DNA of 5,001 bases from contig DAOUTY010000147.1 of assembly GCA_030668425.1 (NCBI GenBank), positions 1-5,001 on the forward strand, written 5' to 3'. The notes beneath the pieces are model-generated. The model did not search any database. It saw only the letters and a program-made list of their open reading frames with translations, and was not told the DNA's origin. Every line of letters begins with the position of its first letter. The first letter of the stretch is position 1. This DNA is from Chloroflexota bacterium. Lineage in GTDB: Bacteria > Chloroflexota > Dehalococcoidia > SZUA-161. Position numbers and translations under genes: made by a program. Shown piece by piece: positions 1 to 4,386 of the stretch.

Positions 1-2
1 AG

Positions 3-92
3 GTGGGGCAGGATGTATGCGCCATCAACGCCTTCGAAATCAGGGAGGGCGTTCCCACAGTGACCCTGATCAATGATACCTGTCACCTGTAA
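3..92 (+). CDS. C-terminal end of an unidentified protein (5' truncated)
   Basis: The frame is open from the left edge of the window and stops at TAA 90-92, giving 29 residues that end in LINDTCHL. The stop lies two bases before the ATG of the endonuclease III gene, the tight spacing expected inside an operon, and this is the main reason to call it a real gene end. The tail has alternating hydrophobic stretches (VCAINAF, VPTVTLI) that would fit a beta-rich C-terminus. I do not recognise the family and no function is assigned. The upstream sequence would settle it. Confidence 0.6.
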   Translation: MGQDVCAINAFEIREGVPTVTLINDTCHL

Positions 93-94
93 GG

Positions 95-796
95 ATGGGC
101 CACAAGGTGACTCAGTTGAGTATCGACGAGATAACGAGCTTGCTGGCTGAAGAGTATGGCCCCATAGAATGGAGCCAGCATCGCGACCCTCTTTCCGAAT
201 TAATCATGACCGTTCTTTCCCAGAATACATCCGACCATAATTCGAGGCGCGCTTTTGACCGCCTGGTTGCAAGTTTCGACAACTGGGATGCGATGGCTGA
301 AGCAAATGTGGAAGACATCGCTCAAACCATAAAGCTCGGCGGGCTGGCACAGGTGAAGGCACCCAGGATCAAGAAGATACTTGAGCAAATCTTGACACAG
401 ATGGGCTCTTACGACCTGGGTTTCCTGCAGGATTTGCCTATGGCCGAGGCTAAAGCGTGGCTGCAGGATTTGCCCGGGGTGGGGCCCAAGACTGCCTCCT
501 GCGTGCTGTTATTCTCGCTGGGGAAGCCTGCCCTGCCTGTTGACACCCATATCTATCGGGTGGCGAAGAGGCTGGGCCTGATCGACTCTAAAACCTCGGC
601 GGAGAAGGCGCACGAAATCCTGGGTGCCATGATTCCGGCGGAGGATGTCTACCAGTTCCATATCTATATGATCGAACACGGTCGCAGGGTGTGCAAGGCA
701 CAGCAACCGCGCTGTCATCAATGTGTGCTGCTGCAAATCTGCCCTGCAGGCCAGTTATTGCTTGGGGCTACGTTGGAGCATAGGGTAAAGGCGTGA
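95..796 (+). CDS. nth: Endonuclease III, DNA glycosylase/AP lyase with 4Fe-4S cluster
   Basis: Base-excision repair enzyme that removes oxidised pyrimidines from DNA and nicks the abasic site by beta-elimination. The 233 residues are slightly longer than the E. coli enzyme. The first helical domain carries LSQNTSD (residues 41-47). The helix-hairpin-helix LPGVGPKTA (126-134) supplies Lys132, the Schiff-base lysine that marks a bifunctional Nth rather than MutY. VDTHIYR (149-155) supplies catalytic Asp150, at the family's 18-residue spacing from the lysine. The C-terminus has Cys200, 207, 210 and 216 in the canonical C-X6-C-X2-C-X5-C cluster loop. The start is uncertain: ATG 95 is only two bases after the previous stop and has no well-spaced Shine-Dalgarno. 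TTG 116 has AAGGTGA (104-110) five bases upstream and would cut seven residues. The gene sits in a + strand series and overlaps the next small ORF. Confidence 0.96.
   Translation: MGHKVTQLSIDEITSLLAEEYGPIEWSQHRDPLSELIMTVLSQNTSDHNSRRAFDRLVASFDNWDAMAEANVEDIAQTIKLGGLAQVKAPRIKKILEQILTQMGSYDLGFLQDLPMAEAKAWLQDLPGVGPKTASCVLLFSLGKPALPVDTHIYRVAKRLGLIDSKTSAEKAHEILGAMIPAEDVYQFHIYMIEHGRRVCKAQQPRCHQCVLLQICPAGQLLLGATLEHRVKA
104..110 (+). promoter_or_regulatory. Possible Shine-Dalgarno for an alternative nth start (TTG 116)
   Basis: AAGGTGA lies five bases before the in-frame TTG at 116-118, an ideal ribosome-binding distance. ATG 95 has only the AAGG that touches it. The conserved Nth sequence begins well after either start, so homology does not decide between them. 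Confidence 0.4.
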
Positions 797-909
797 GCAA
801 AGAAGATGAAATAATTATCCGTGCCCAATCCTTGGAACGCTGTGATCAGGTGGCGGTTTGTGACAAGTGTGTGGTAGTATGTCCTGTGGGCGAGCGGAAA
901 GCGCCGTAA
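793..909 (+). CDS. 38-residue four-cysteine peptide, possible Fe-S or zinc binder, coupled to nth
   Basis: GTG 793 overlaps the nth stop TGA (794-796) in a GTGA arrangement typical of translational coupling, and AGGG at 782-785 lies seven bases upstream as a ribosome-binding site. The 38-residue product ends at TAA 907-909. It has an acidic start (SKEDE) and four cysteines, at 17, 23, 26 and 30, in the order C-X5-C-X2-C-X3-C-P. The final CDKCVVVCPVG resembles the last part of a bacterial 4Fe-4S ferredoxin motif (C-X2-C-X3-C-P), but the first spacing is longer than the ferredoxin C-X2-C. It is too short to be a full ferredoxin. It could be a small metal-binding protein, an Fe-S carrier or helper for the clustered enzyme encoded just upstream, or the last piece of a decayed ferredoxin domain. 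Its role is inferred only from cysteines and position. Confidence 0.6.
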   Translation: MSKEDEIIIRAQSLERCDQVAVCDKCVVVCPVGERKAP

Positions 910-927
910 TCAGTCAAGGGATCAACT

Positions 928-935
928 AAGAGGGG
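928..935 (+). promoter_or_regulatory. Shine-Dalgarno of argC
   Basis: AAGAGGGG lies six bases before ATG 942 and fixes the argC start. No convincing promoter is seen in the 32 bases between the previous stop and this ATG, so argC is probably transcribed from upstream. Confidence 0.7.
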
Positions 936-941
936 TTTTAG

Positions 942-1982
942 ATGGCAGAGGTAAAGGTCGGCATTATCAACATCACCGGCTACATAGGTATGGAGTTGGC
1001 TCGATTGGTTCACCAGCACCCGGGAGTCAAGCTGACCTCTGTTACCGGGCGCAGCGCCGTAGGAAAGGAAGTGGGCGAAGTTTCCCCTCATTTGGCTGGT
1101 ATCGACCTGACCATAGCCCCCGAAGTTGATCAGGTTGACTTCGCGTTTGCAGCCCTGCCTCATGGAGAGAGTGCTACCACCGTGGTCGCGCTTCTGGAGC
1201 GGGGTATCAAGGTGGTGGATGTTGGCGCTGACTTCAGGCTCAAGGATGCCGTGGAGTACCAGCAATGGTATAAGGTAAACCACCCGGCAGCAGAATATCT
1301 GAAAGAGGCGGTCTACGGTCTGGTGGAACTGAACCGAGACCGGATCGCTGCTGCTCGACTGGTGGCCAACCCCGGCTGCTATCCCACGGGCGCTATCCTG
1401 GCGCTTGCGCCGGCAGTCAAAGAGGGCTTGATCGAGCCTGACATCGTTGTCGATAGCAAATCGGGCGTCTCCGGCGCTGGCAGGGCGTTGAGTCTTACTA
1501 CCCACTACGCTGAGATGAATGAGAACGCCGCTGCCTACGCGCTCGACGGACATCGCCACCTGCCTGAAATAGTTCAGGAGTTGCAGGGATTGGCTCCGGA
1601 GTCCGCGTTGTCAATTACGTTCCTTCCTCACCTGGTGCCCATGACCCGGGGGATACTTACCTCCTGCTACGCCAGGTTGAACAGGGGGAAGATAGCCGAG
1701 GGGGAGAAGGGCAAGGAGGATGTTGTAGAGCTCTATCGGGATTTCTACCAGGACGAGACCTTTGTCAAGGTGGTGGCAGTTCCGCCGCAGACTAAACAGA
1801 CCTGGGGAAGCAATCTCTGCCTCATTTATCCCACAGTTGATCTCAGGACGGGGAGGCTTATGGTAATCAGCTGTCTTGACAACCTGGTCAAGGGAGGGGC
1901 GGGGCAAGCTATCCAGAACATGAACCTCATGATGGGCTTCCCCGAGGAAACCGGCCTCGAAGGGCTGGCGGTCTATCCGTAG
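942..1982 (+). CDS. argC: N-acetyl-gamma-glutamyl-phosphate reductase (ArgC)
   Basis: Cytoplasmic enzyme that reduces N-acetyl-glutamyl phosphate with NADPH to N-acetylglutamate semialdehyde, the third step of arginine (ornithine) synthesis. The 346 residues are the usual length. The N-terminal Rossmann segment VGIINITGYIGMELARL (6-22) binds NADP. NPGCYPTG (143-150) carries the active-site Cys146 that forms the acyl-enzyme thioester. SKSGVSGAGR (172-181) and GHRHLPEI (203-210, with the conserved histidines) complete the catalytic site. HLVPMTRGI (230-238) and the C-terminal GGAGQAIQNMN run (318-328) are family signatures. All key residues are present, so it should be active. Genomes often place argC with argJ, argB or argD, but here its neighbours are nth, a cysteine-rich peptide and a tRNA, so it is isolated from other arg genes at least within this window. 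Confidence 0.98.
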   Translation: MAEVKVGIINITGYIGMELARLVHQHPGVKLTSVTGRSAVGKEVGEVSPHLAGIDLTIAPEVDQVDFAFAALPHGESATTVVALLERGIKVVDVGADFRLKDAVEYQQWYKVNHPAAEYLKEAVYGLVELNRDRIAAARLVANPGCYPTGAILALAPAVKEGLIEPDIVVDSKSGVSGAGRALSLTTHYAEMNENAAAYALDGHRHLPEIVQELQGLAPESALSITFLPHLVPMTRGILTSCYARLNRGKIAEGEKGKEDVVELYRDFYQDETFVKVVAVPPQTKQTWGSNLCLIYPTVDLRTGRLMVISCLDNLVKGGAGQAIQNMNLMMGFPEETGLEGLAVYP

Positions 1983-1999
1983 CCAAGCCCTCCTCTTTC

Positions 2000-2008
2000 T
2001 GCTATACT
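2000..2008 (+). promoter_or_regulatory. Extended -10 promoter of tRNA-Glu
   Basis: TGC followed by TATACT makes a TGn-TATAAT-type extended -10 element (five of six -10 bases). It ends 21 bases before the tRNA 5' end, so transcription would begin around 2015 with a short leader for RNase P to remove. No good -35 is visible at 1980, which is tolerable for an extended -10. Confidence 0.55.
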
Positions 2009-2029
2009 TCCTACGGTCAGTTCACAAGA

Positions 2030-2105
2030 GCCTCCATCGTCTAGAGGCCTAGGACACCGCCCTTTCAAGGCGGAGACAGGGATTCGATTTCCCTTGGAGG
2101 CACCA
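2030..2105 (+). tRNA. tRNA-Glu (anticodon UUC), CCA encoded
   Basis: A complete cloverleaf of 76 bases. The acceptor stem GCCTCCA (2030-2036) pairs perfectly with TGGAGGC (2095-2101), followed by discriminator A and encoded CCA (2103-2105). The anticodon stem CCGCC/GGCGG (2057-2061 with 2069-2073) holds loop CTTTCAA with anticodon TTC at 2064-2066, which reads GAA and GAG. The T stem AGGGA/TCCCT (2078-2082 with 2090-2094) encloses TTCGATT. The D arm and anticodon arm closely follow bacterial tRNA-Glu. It sits 47 bases after argC, and a palindromic repeat pair begins five bases after its end. tRNA 3' ends are common integration sites, but I found no second copy of its 3' end in direct orientation in the window. 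Confidence 0.97.
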
Positions 2106-2110
2106 GCAAC

Positions 2111-2141
2111 GTAGGGTGGGTGCAGCGCAGCGAAACCCACC
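2111..2141. repeat. Palindromic repeat, left arm
   Basis: A 31-base unit beginning GTAGGGTGGGT and ending GAAACCCACC. It folds on itself (GGTGGGT with ACCCACC) and is the inverted partner of 2176-2206. The GTAGGGTGGGT...ACCCACC type is, from memory, a dispersed palindrome seen in many bacterial genomes (REP-like or MITE-like). That identification is not checked. It begins five bases after the tRNA. Confidence 0.75.
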
Positions 2142-2175
2142 ACAGACCTGAAAGCTGATCGCTGAATGCCTGAAA

Positions 2176-2206
2176 GGTGGGTTTCATTTCATTCCACCCA
2201 CCCTAC
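2176..2206. repeat. Palindromic repeat, right arm
   Basis: Inverted copy of 2111-2141, with 25 of 31 positions matching the reverse complement. The outer 11 and inner 10 bases match exactly, while the central ten have diverged (ATTTCATTCC here, against a G+C-rich core in the left arm). It can also fold alone through GGTGGGT/ACCCACC. The 34-base spacer carries CCTGAAAG twice (2147-2154 and 2169-2176). The whole 96-base structure lies between the tRNA and a convergent minus-strand ORF, so it could stop transcription from both sides, although no T-run follows on either strand. Confidence 0.75.
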
Positions 2207-2271
2207 CAATCTGTGACGCGAAGCTAGCGGATTTGGATGCTTATCGCTTTGCTTAACAAATTGCTTATCAT

Positions 2272-2412
2272 TCAATGTGCCAATAAATACGCTATTCCTA
2301 TTCCTGCCAAACCAGCCAGTCCACCTAGCAATATCCCTAATATTATGAACTTGCTATCCGTCGATATCATGAGCTTGCCTTTCATCGTATTCTTTTCATG
2401 GCTTTCAAGCAT
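2272..2412 (-). CDS. Small single-helix membrane peptide, glycine-rich
   Basis: Minus-strand ORF of 46 residues from ATG 2412-2410 to TGA 2274-2272. The first half is polar and charged (MLESHEKNTMKGK). Residues 22-45 form one long hydrophobic segment, FIILGILLGGLAG then LAGIGIAYLLA, with Gly26, 30, 31, 34, 37 and 39. This includes G-X3-G spacing (26/30 and 30/34) of the kind used for helix packing. The start is uncertain. The internal ATG at 2370-2368 (Met15) has AAAGG about seven bases upstream, the best ribosome site, and would give a 32-residue protein. GTG 2421 is also in frame. A TTGACA -35 lies just upstream on the same strand. The opposite-strand frame over this stretch looks like its shadow. 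Family unknown; a small membrane regulator or toxin-like peptide are possibilities only. Confidence 0.45.
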   Translation of the reverse strand: MLESHEKNTMKGKLMISTDSKFIILGILLGGLAGLAGIGIAYLLAH

Positions 2413-2430
2413 ATCGCACACTTCATACTG

Positions 2431-2460
2431 AGTCTAAAGAATAATTCGTTCCTGTGTCAA
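2431..2460 (-). promoter_or_regulatory. Putative promoter of the minus-strand membrane peptide
   Basis: Reading on the minus strand, a perfect TTGACA (2460-2455) is followed after 18 bases by TAGACT (2436-2431), which matches four of six -10 bases. Transcription would begin near 2424, some 10 bases before ATG 2412 and about 54 before ATG 2370. The -10 is mediocre. Confidence 0.4.
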
Positions 2461-2701
2461 CCTTAATTACTTTTACCTATCTACTCTTATCCTACTAATT
2501 CCACACAATTACTGCTTTGAAATCTATTTTATGTTGTAGAACCACTGCAGATTATTATGAACGAAACTGGTATAGCGGATTGAGGTGGGGTGGGGGATGT
2601 ATAAAATGCGAAAAAAATGTGTATTGGAACAACTACCCGCACGATTTTCTTAACGAAAAGGGGTTGTGTGCAGTTACTACAGCCCATAAAAAAGGCGATA
2701 T

Positions 2702-2851
2702 ATGGATATATTGATGGAGTTAACAGACGCTATAAAAAGGGGGGAGCGGCGAGTCATCGCTGTTACTGGCGCTTTGGGCGTTGGCCGTGGAAACGGGGGC
2801 AAGCCTTCACCGCTACCTACCAGGATTGGGCCCGGAGACGTCTTGCGGTAG
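2702..2851 (+). CDS. Possible 49-residue protein of unknown function
   Basis: ATG 2702 has AAGG (2692-2695) six bases upstream, and the frame ends at TAG 2849-2851. The product starts MDILMELTDAIKRGERR, then RVIAVTGALGVGRGNGGK and a proline/glycine-rich end. About two thirds of its codons begin with a purine, as real coding sequence tends to. The beta-strand-like VIAVTG followed by glycines recalls the start of a P-loop domain, but no intact Walker A motif (G-X4-G-K-S/T) is present. It may therefore be a real small protein, a decayed N-terminus or chance. Overlapping frames here (+ strand 2617-2868, - strand 2677-3063) lack ribosome sites and motifs and are less likely. Confidence 0.35.
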   Translation: MDILMELTDAIKRGERRVIAVTGALGVGRGNGGKPSPLPTRIGPGDVLR

Positions 2852-2871
2852 TATATATTTCGCCGTAGAAT
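2843..2871 (+). promoter_or_regulatory. Candidate promoter for the membrane protein/lipoprotein pair
   Basis: TTGCGG (2843-2848), a 17-base spacer and TAGAAT (2866-2871; five of six -10 bases) precede the genes. The -35 is weak (three of six). The start would be near 2878, giving a leader of about 64 bases to the Shine-Dalgarno-linked start at 2942. CGCAAG occurs at 2874-2879 and 2894-2899, and inverted (CTTGCG) at 2842-2847, around this promoter. Confidence 0.35.
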
Positions 2872-2920
2872 AGCGCAAGTGCGATGGTGTTCACGCAAGG
2901 CATTGAAACATCCCGGTGAC

Positions 2921-2932
2921 CCTTGATCAAGG
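2921..2932. promoter_or_regulatory. 12-base perfect palindrome overlapping a Shine-Dalgarno
   Basis: CCTTGATCAAGG is its own reverse complement. Its right end forms the first four bases of the AAGGAGGAG ribosome-binding site (2929-2937) of the next gene. It could be a protein-binding operator. As RNA it could pair between transcripts or weakly hide the AAGG. Chance cannot be excluded. Confidence 0.4.
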
Positions 2933-2941
2933 AGGAGCAAC

Positions 2942-3124
2942 ATCAAAGGAACGGCAGCCTGGGTTGCAATGACTGGCGGTATCCTGTCCGTACTAGGGTT
3001 GCTCATCATGCTTCTGGGAATAGTGGCGTGGGACCTGTTCATAAACATTGGGGTCGCCTTCATGCTTATTGGGGTACCGATTCTAATTGCAGGAGCAGGA
3101 TGGGGGTTGGCAAGAGGACGATGA
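2942..3124 (+). CDS. Small two-helix membrane protein, apparent ATC start
   Basis: The 60-residue frame ends at TGA 3122-3124. It predicts two membrane helices, about residues 6-28 and 34-56. They are joined by WDLF, and the chain ends in a basic GLARGR tail, so a hairpin with cytoplasmic ends is likely. The start is odd. AAGGAGGAG (2929-2937) is a near-perfect ribosome-binding site, and the only properly spaced in-frame codon is ATC at 2942; no ATG, GTG or TTG follows the site nearby in any frame. The peptide would begin (M)KGTAAWVAM. The first in-frame ATG (2969, Met10) has no ribosome site and would cut into helix 1. The same nine-base site precedes the lipoprotein, 69 bases downstream, at almost the same distance (13 against 14 bases to the start), which suggests one operon. 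Family not recognised. Confidence 0.6.
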   Translation: MKGTAAWVAMTGGILSVLGLLIMLLGIVAWDLFINIGVAFMLIGVPILIAGAGWGLARGR

Positions 3125-3179
3125 CAGAGGCAACTCTAAGGCCAGGCCCAGCCAGCGGATTAGGAGGGGGCAAGTAGCG

Positions 3180-3188
3180 AAGGAGGAG
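3180..3188 (+). promoter_or_regulatory. Strong Shine-Dalgarno of the lipoprotein gene
   Basis: AAGGAGGAG, followed by another G, lies five bases before ATG 3194 (seven measured from the AAGGAGG core). It is identical to the site at 2929-2937 and fixes the start. Confidence 0.85.
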
Positions 3189-3193
3189 GCGAA

Positions 3194-3820
3194 ATGAAGA
3201 AGCTAGCGATTGTGTTGATACTATTGCTCATACTGGCGCTTATAAGTGGGGTTGTTGGGTGTGGCAGTGATGACGGTATAACGCCGACGCCAATAGTAAC
3301 TCCTACAACAACGCCAACGCCTACTCTTACACCAACACCAACACCAACGCCGACACCGACATCAACGCCTGAGGCTGATTATATGACTCACACTGATGTC
3401 CTAAACGGATTCTCGATAGCCTATCCCGAAGACTGGGAGACAAAAACACTTCCTGGCATTCTCTTTACCTTGGGATCTACGGAGCAGTGTCGGGGGTATG
3501 TTGCAACCTTTGATCTATATAAGATGGAGCTTATCAACACAACGAACGTAGAAGCCTTCTTTGGCCCCATGCTAAATGATACGTTTTCGTCGCAAGAACG
3601 TAGTTTCATTTATGGGGAGAAGGTGGGCGTGAGTGGCAGGTCAGCAATCGAGTGGGTGACTACCATTACGAATGCTGATGGATTACCTTTAAAAGAAATG
3701 TCTTTTTATGTTCTTGGTACCAGAACAGCTTGGATTCTAAGCTTTAGAGCCGTTTTTTATTGCTGGAACGAGTATGAAGATATTTTTCAGCATATGGTGG
3801 GTAGCTTCCAGATTTTATAA
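3194..3820 (+). CDS. Lipoprotein with Thr-Pro linker and PsbP-like domain
   Basis: A 208-residue exported protein. Residues 1-22 are a signal peptide (MKK, then a hydrophobic core of Leu/Ile/Val) ending in lipobox VVGC, so Cys23 should be lipid-modified and the protein anchored on the outer face of the membrane. Residues about 29-59 are a threonine/proline repeat acting as a wall or surface spacer. Residues 62-208 form a globular domain opening with NGFSIAYPEDWE (71-82) and closing with VGSFQIL. This pattern is typical of PsbP/DUF1795-like domains found in many bacterial lipoproteins of unknown function. Cys99 and Cys190 could form a disulfide. The two-helix membrane protein upstream is probably cotranscribed. 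No clear terminator follows. The domain call rests on motif memory and the exact role is unknown. Confidence 0.85.
   Translation: MKKLAIVLILLLILALISGVVGCGSDDGITPTPIVTPTTTPTPTLTPTPTPTPTPTSTPEADYMTHTDVLNGFSIAYPEDWETKTLPGILFTLGSTEQCRGYVATFDLYKMELINTTNVEAFFGPMLNDTFSSQERSFIYGEKVGVSGRSAIEWVTTITNADGLPLKEMSFYVLGTRTAWILSFRAVFYCWNEYEDIFQHMVGSFQIL
3296..3370 (+). repeat. Low-complexity ACACCA/ACGCC tract coding Thr-Pro
   Basis: Imperfect tandem six-base units (ACACCA, ACGCCA, ACGCCG, ACACCG) encode the Thr-Pro spacer of the lipoprotein. Unit number can change by whole repeats without breaking the frame, so linker length may vary between strains. Confidence 0.8.
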
Positions 3821-3899
3821 CAATTCATATTAGGCCGATAAGACCTGTAAGACTTGCGACAACGGCGCTTTGTAGTGCTTCATGCTATCCTCGAAGGTC

Positions 3900-3923
3900 A
3901 AGAACGATTTTCGGATGCCCCCC
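3900..3923 (+). repeat. Imperfect direct repeat, copy 1
   Basis: Nineteen of 24 bases match 4654-4677, including an uninterrupted TTTTCGGATGC (3908-3918). It lies directly before the -35 of the cupin promoter. The two copies bracket the cupin and zinc-finger genes. Confidence 0.45.
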
Positions 3924-3924
3924 C

Positions 3925-3953
3925 TTGCCACATTAATCGGGTTACAGTAGAAT
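3925..3953 (+). promoter_or_regulatory. Sigma-70 promoter of the cupin gene
   Basis: TTGCCA (five of six), exactly 17 bases, then TAGAAT (five of six). Transcription would begin near 3960, giving a leader of about 47 bases to ATG 4007. A small hairpin, CAGGA/TCCTG with a three-base loop (3977-3989), lies in that leader. This is the best promoter in the window, and it rules out the far-upstream start at 3854. Confidence 0.65.
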
Positions 3954-4006
3954 GCTCTAGCACCGCAGAGGAAAAACAGGAACCTCCTGCGAGCGTGGTA
4001 TTCGTC

Positions 4007-4336
4007 ATGAGCGCCAAAGTCAGTCTGGAAGACACGGTAAAGCAAATTGGTGGCAGACCTTTCTCGCCTGTCGAGGTAGCGAGGGCAAATGACCAAGTCG
4101 TTCGGATGTCACTAGTCCAGGGCGAGTTCCATTGGCATAAGCATGCTAACGAGGATGAACTGTTCTTTGTCTACAGAGGGAGCATTGAGATTCAGTACAA
4201 GGACCGTCCGAACGTGGTTCTGAACGAAGGGGAAATGGCGGTAGTGCCGAGAGGTGTGGAGCACTGCCCGAGGAGTAGTGAACCATCCTACATACTGTTG
4301 TTTGAGCCCCATCGCCTTGACACGCGGGGTGAATAG
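4007..4336 (+). CDS. Small single-domain cupin protein
   Basis: A 109-residue beta-barrel protein. Cupin motif 1 is GEFHWHKHANEDELF (39-53), with metal ligands His44, His46 and Glu51 (Asp50 adjacent), then Gly58. Motif 2 is GEMAVVPRGVEHCP (75-88), with Pro81, Gly83 and His86 as the last metal ligand. The chain ends LLFEPHRLDTRGE, a variant of the family's usual Glu-Pro-...-NTG-like tail. All ligands for one divalent metal are present. The frame stays open upstream to 3854, but the promoter lies inside that extension and the cupin fold starts after Met 4007, so ATG 4007 is chosen. GTG 3995 is also possible. Neither has a good Shine-Dalgarno. Substrate is unknown: these small cupins include sugar-binding, dioxygenase and isomerase types. 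Confidence 0.88.
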   Translation: MSAKVSLEDTVKQIGGRPFSPVEVARANDQVVRMSLVQGEFHWHKHANEDELFFVYRGSIEIQYKDRPNVVLNEGEMAVVPRGVEHCPRSSEPSYILLFEPHRLDTRGE

Positions 4337-4374
4337 GTACATCTCCGCGTTGTTATGCCGAGCGAAGATGTTTT

Positions 4375-4380
4375 AGGTGA
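4375..4380 (+). promoter_or_regulatory. Shine-Dalgarno deciding the TTG start of the zinc-finger gene
   Basis: AGGTGA lies six bases before TTG 4387. The upstream ATG 4355, which starts a look-alike MPSEDV peptide, has no such site. Confidence 0.6.
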
Positions 4381-4386
4381 CATAAA

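Larger units (their letters stand above)
2207..2701. other. A+T-rich, gene-poor stretch after the tRNA and palindromes
   Basis: Composition becomes clearly A+T-rich, especially about 2430-2580, with one strand pyrimidine-rich at 2460-2510. The only supportable coding signal is the minus-strand peptide at 2272-2412 with its promoter at 2431-2460. From 2461 to 2690 I see no convincing gene on either strand; open frames there lack ribosome-binding sites and recognisable motifs. A G-rich run occurs at 2583-2595. No transposase, integrase or RNA gene is recognisable. Confidence 0.6.

Noticed and set aside
2237..2431. 64-residue + strand ORF
   Set aside because: It is antisense to the minus-strand helix peptide, lacks a ribosome site, and reads as a complementary shadow.
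2583..2595. G-rich run as a G-quadruplex
   Set aside because: Too few separate G-tracts of three or more for an intramolecular quadruplex.
2530..2690. Minus-strand 52-residue frame starting MGCSNCTQ
   Set aside because: No ribosome site; only a hydrophobic, proline-containing sequence with no clear pattern.
2517..2714. 65-residue + strand ORF in the A+T-rich stretch
   Set aside because: No Shine-Dalgarno and no recognisable motif; composition looks like non-coding DNA.
2677..3063. 128-residue minus-strand ORF
   Set aside because: It opposes the two-helix membrane protein, has no ribosome site or domain, and its composition fits a shadow frame.
3830..4096. 88-residue minus-strand ORF overlapping the cupin start
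   Set aside because: It runs against the cupin promoter and coding start. Its segment around the TTTTCGGATGC repeat could be a relic of a mobile element, but no known domain is visible, so it is not called.
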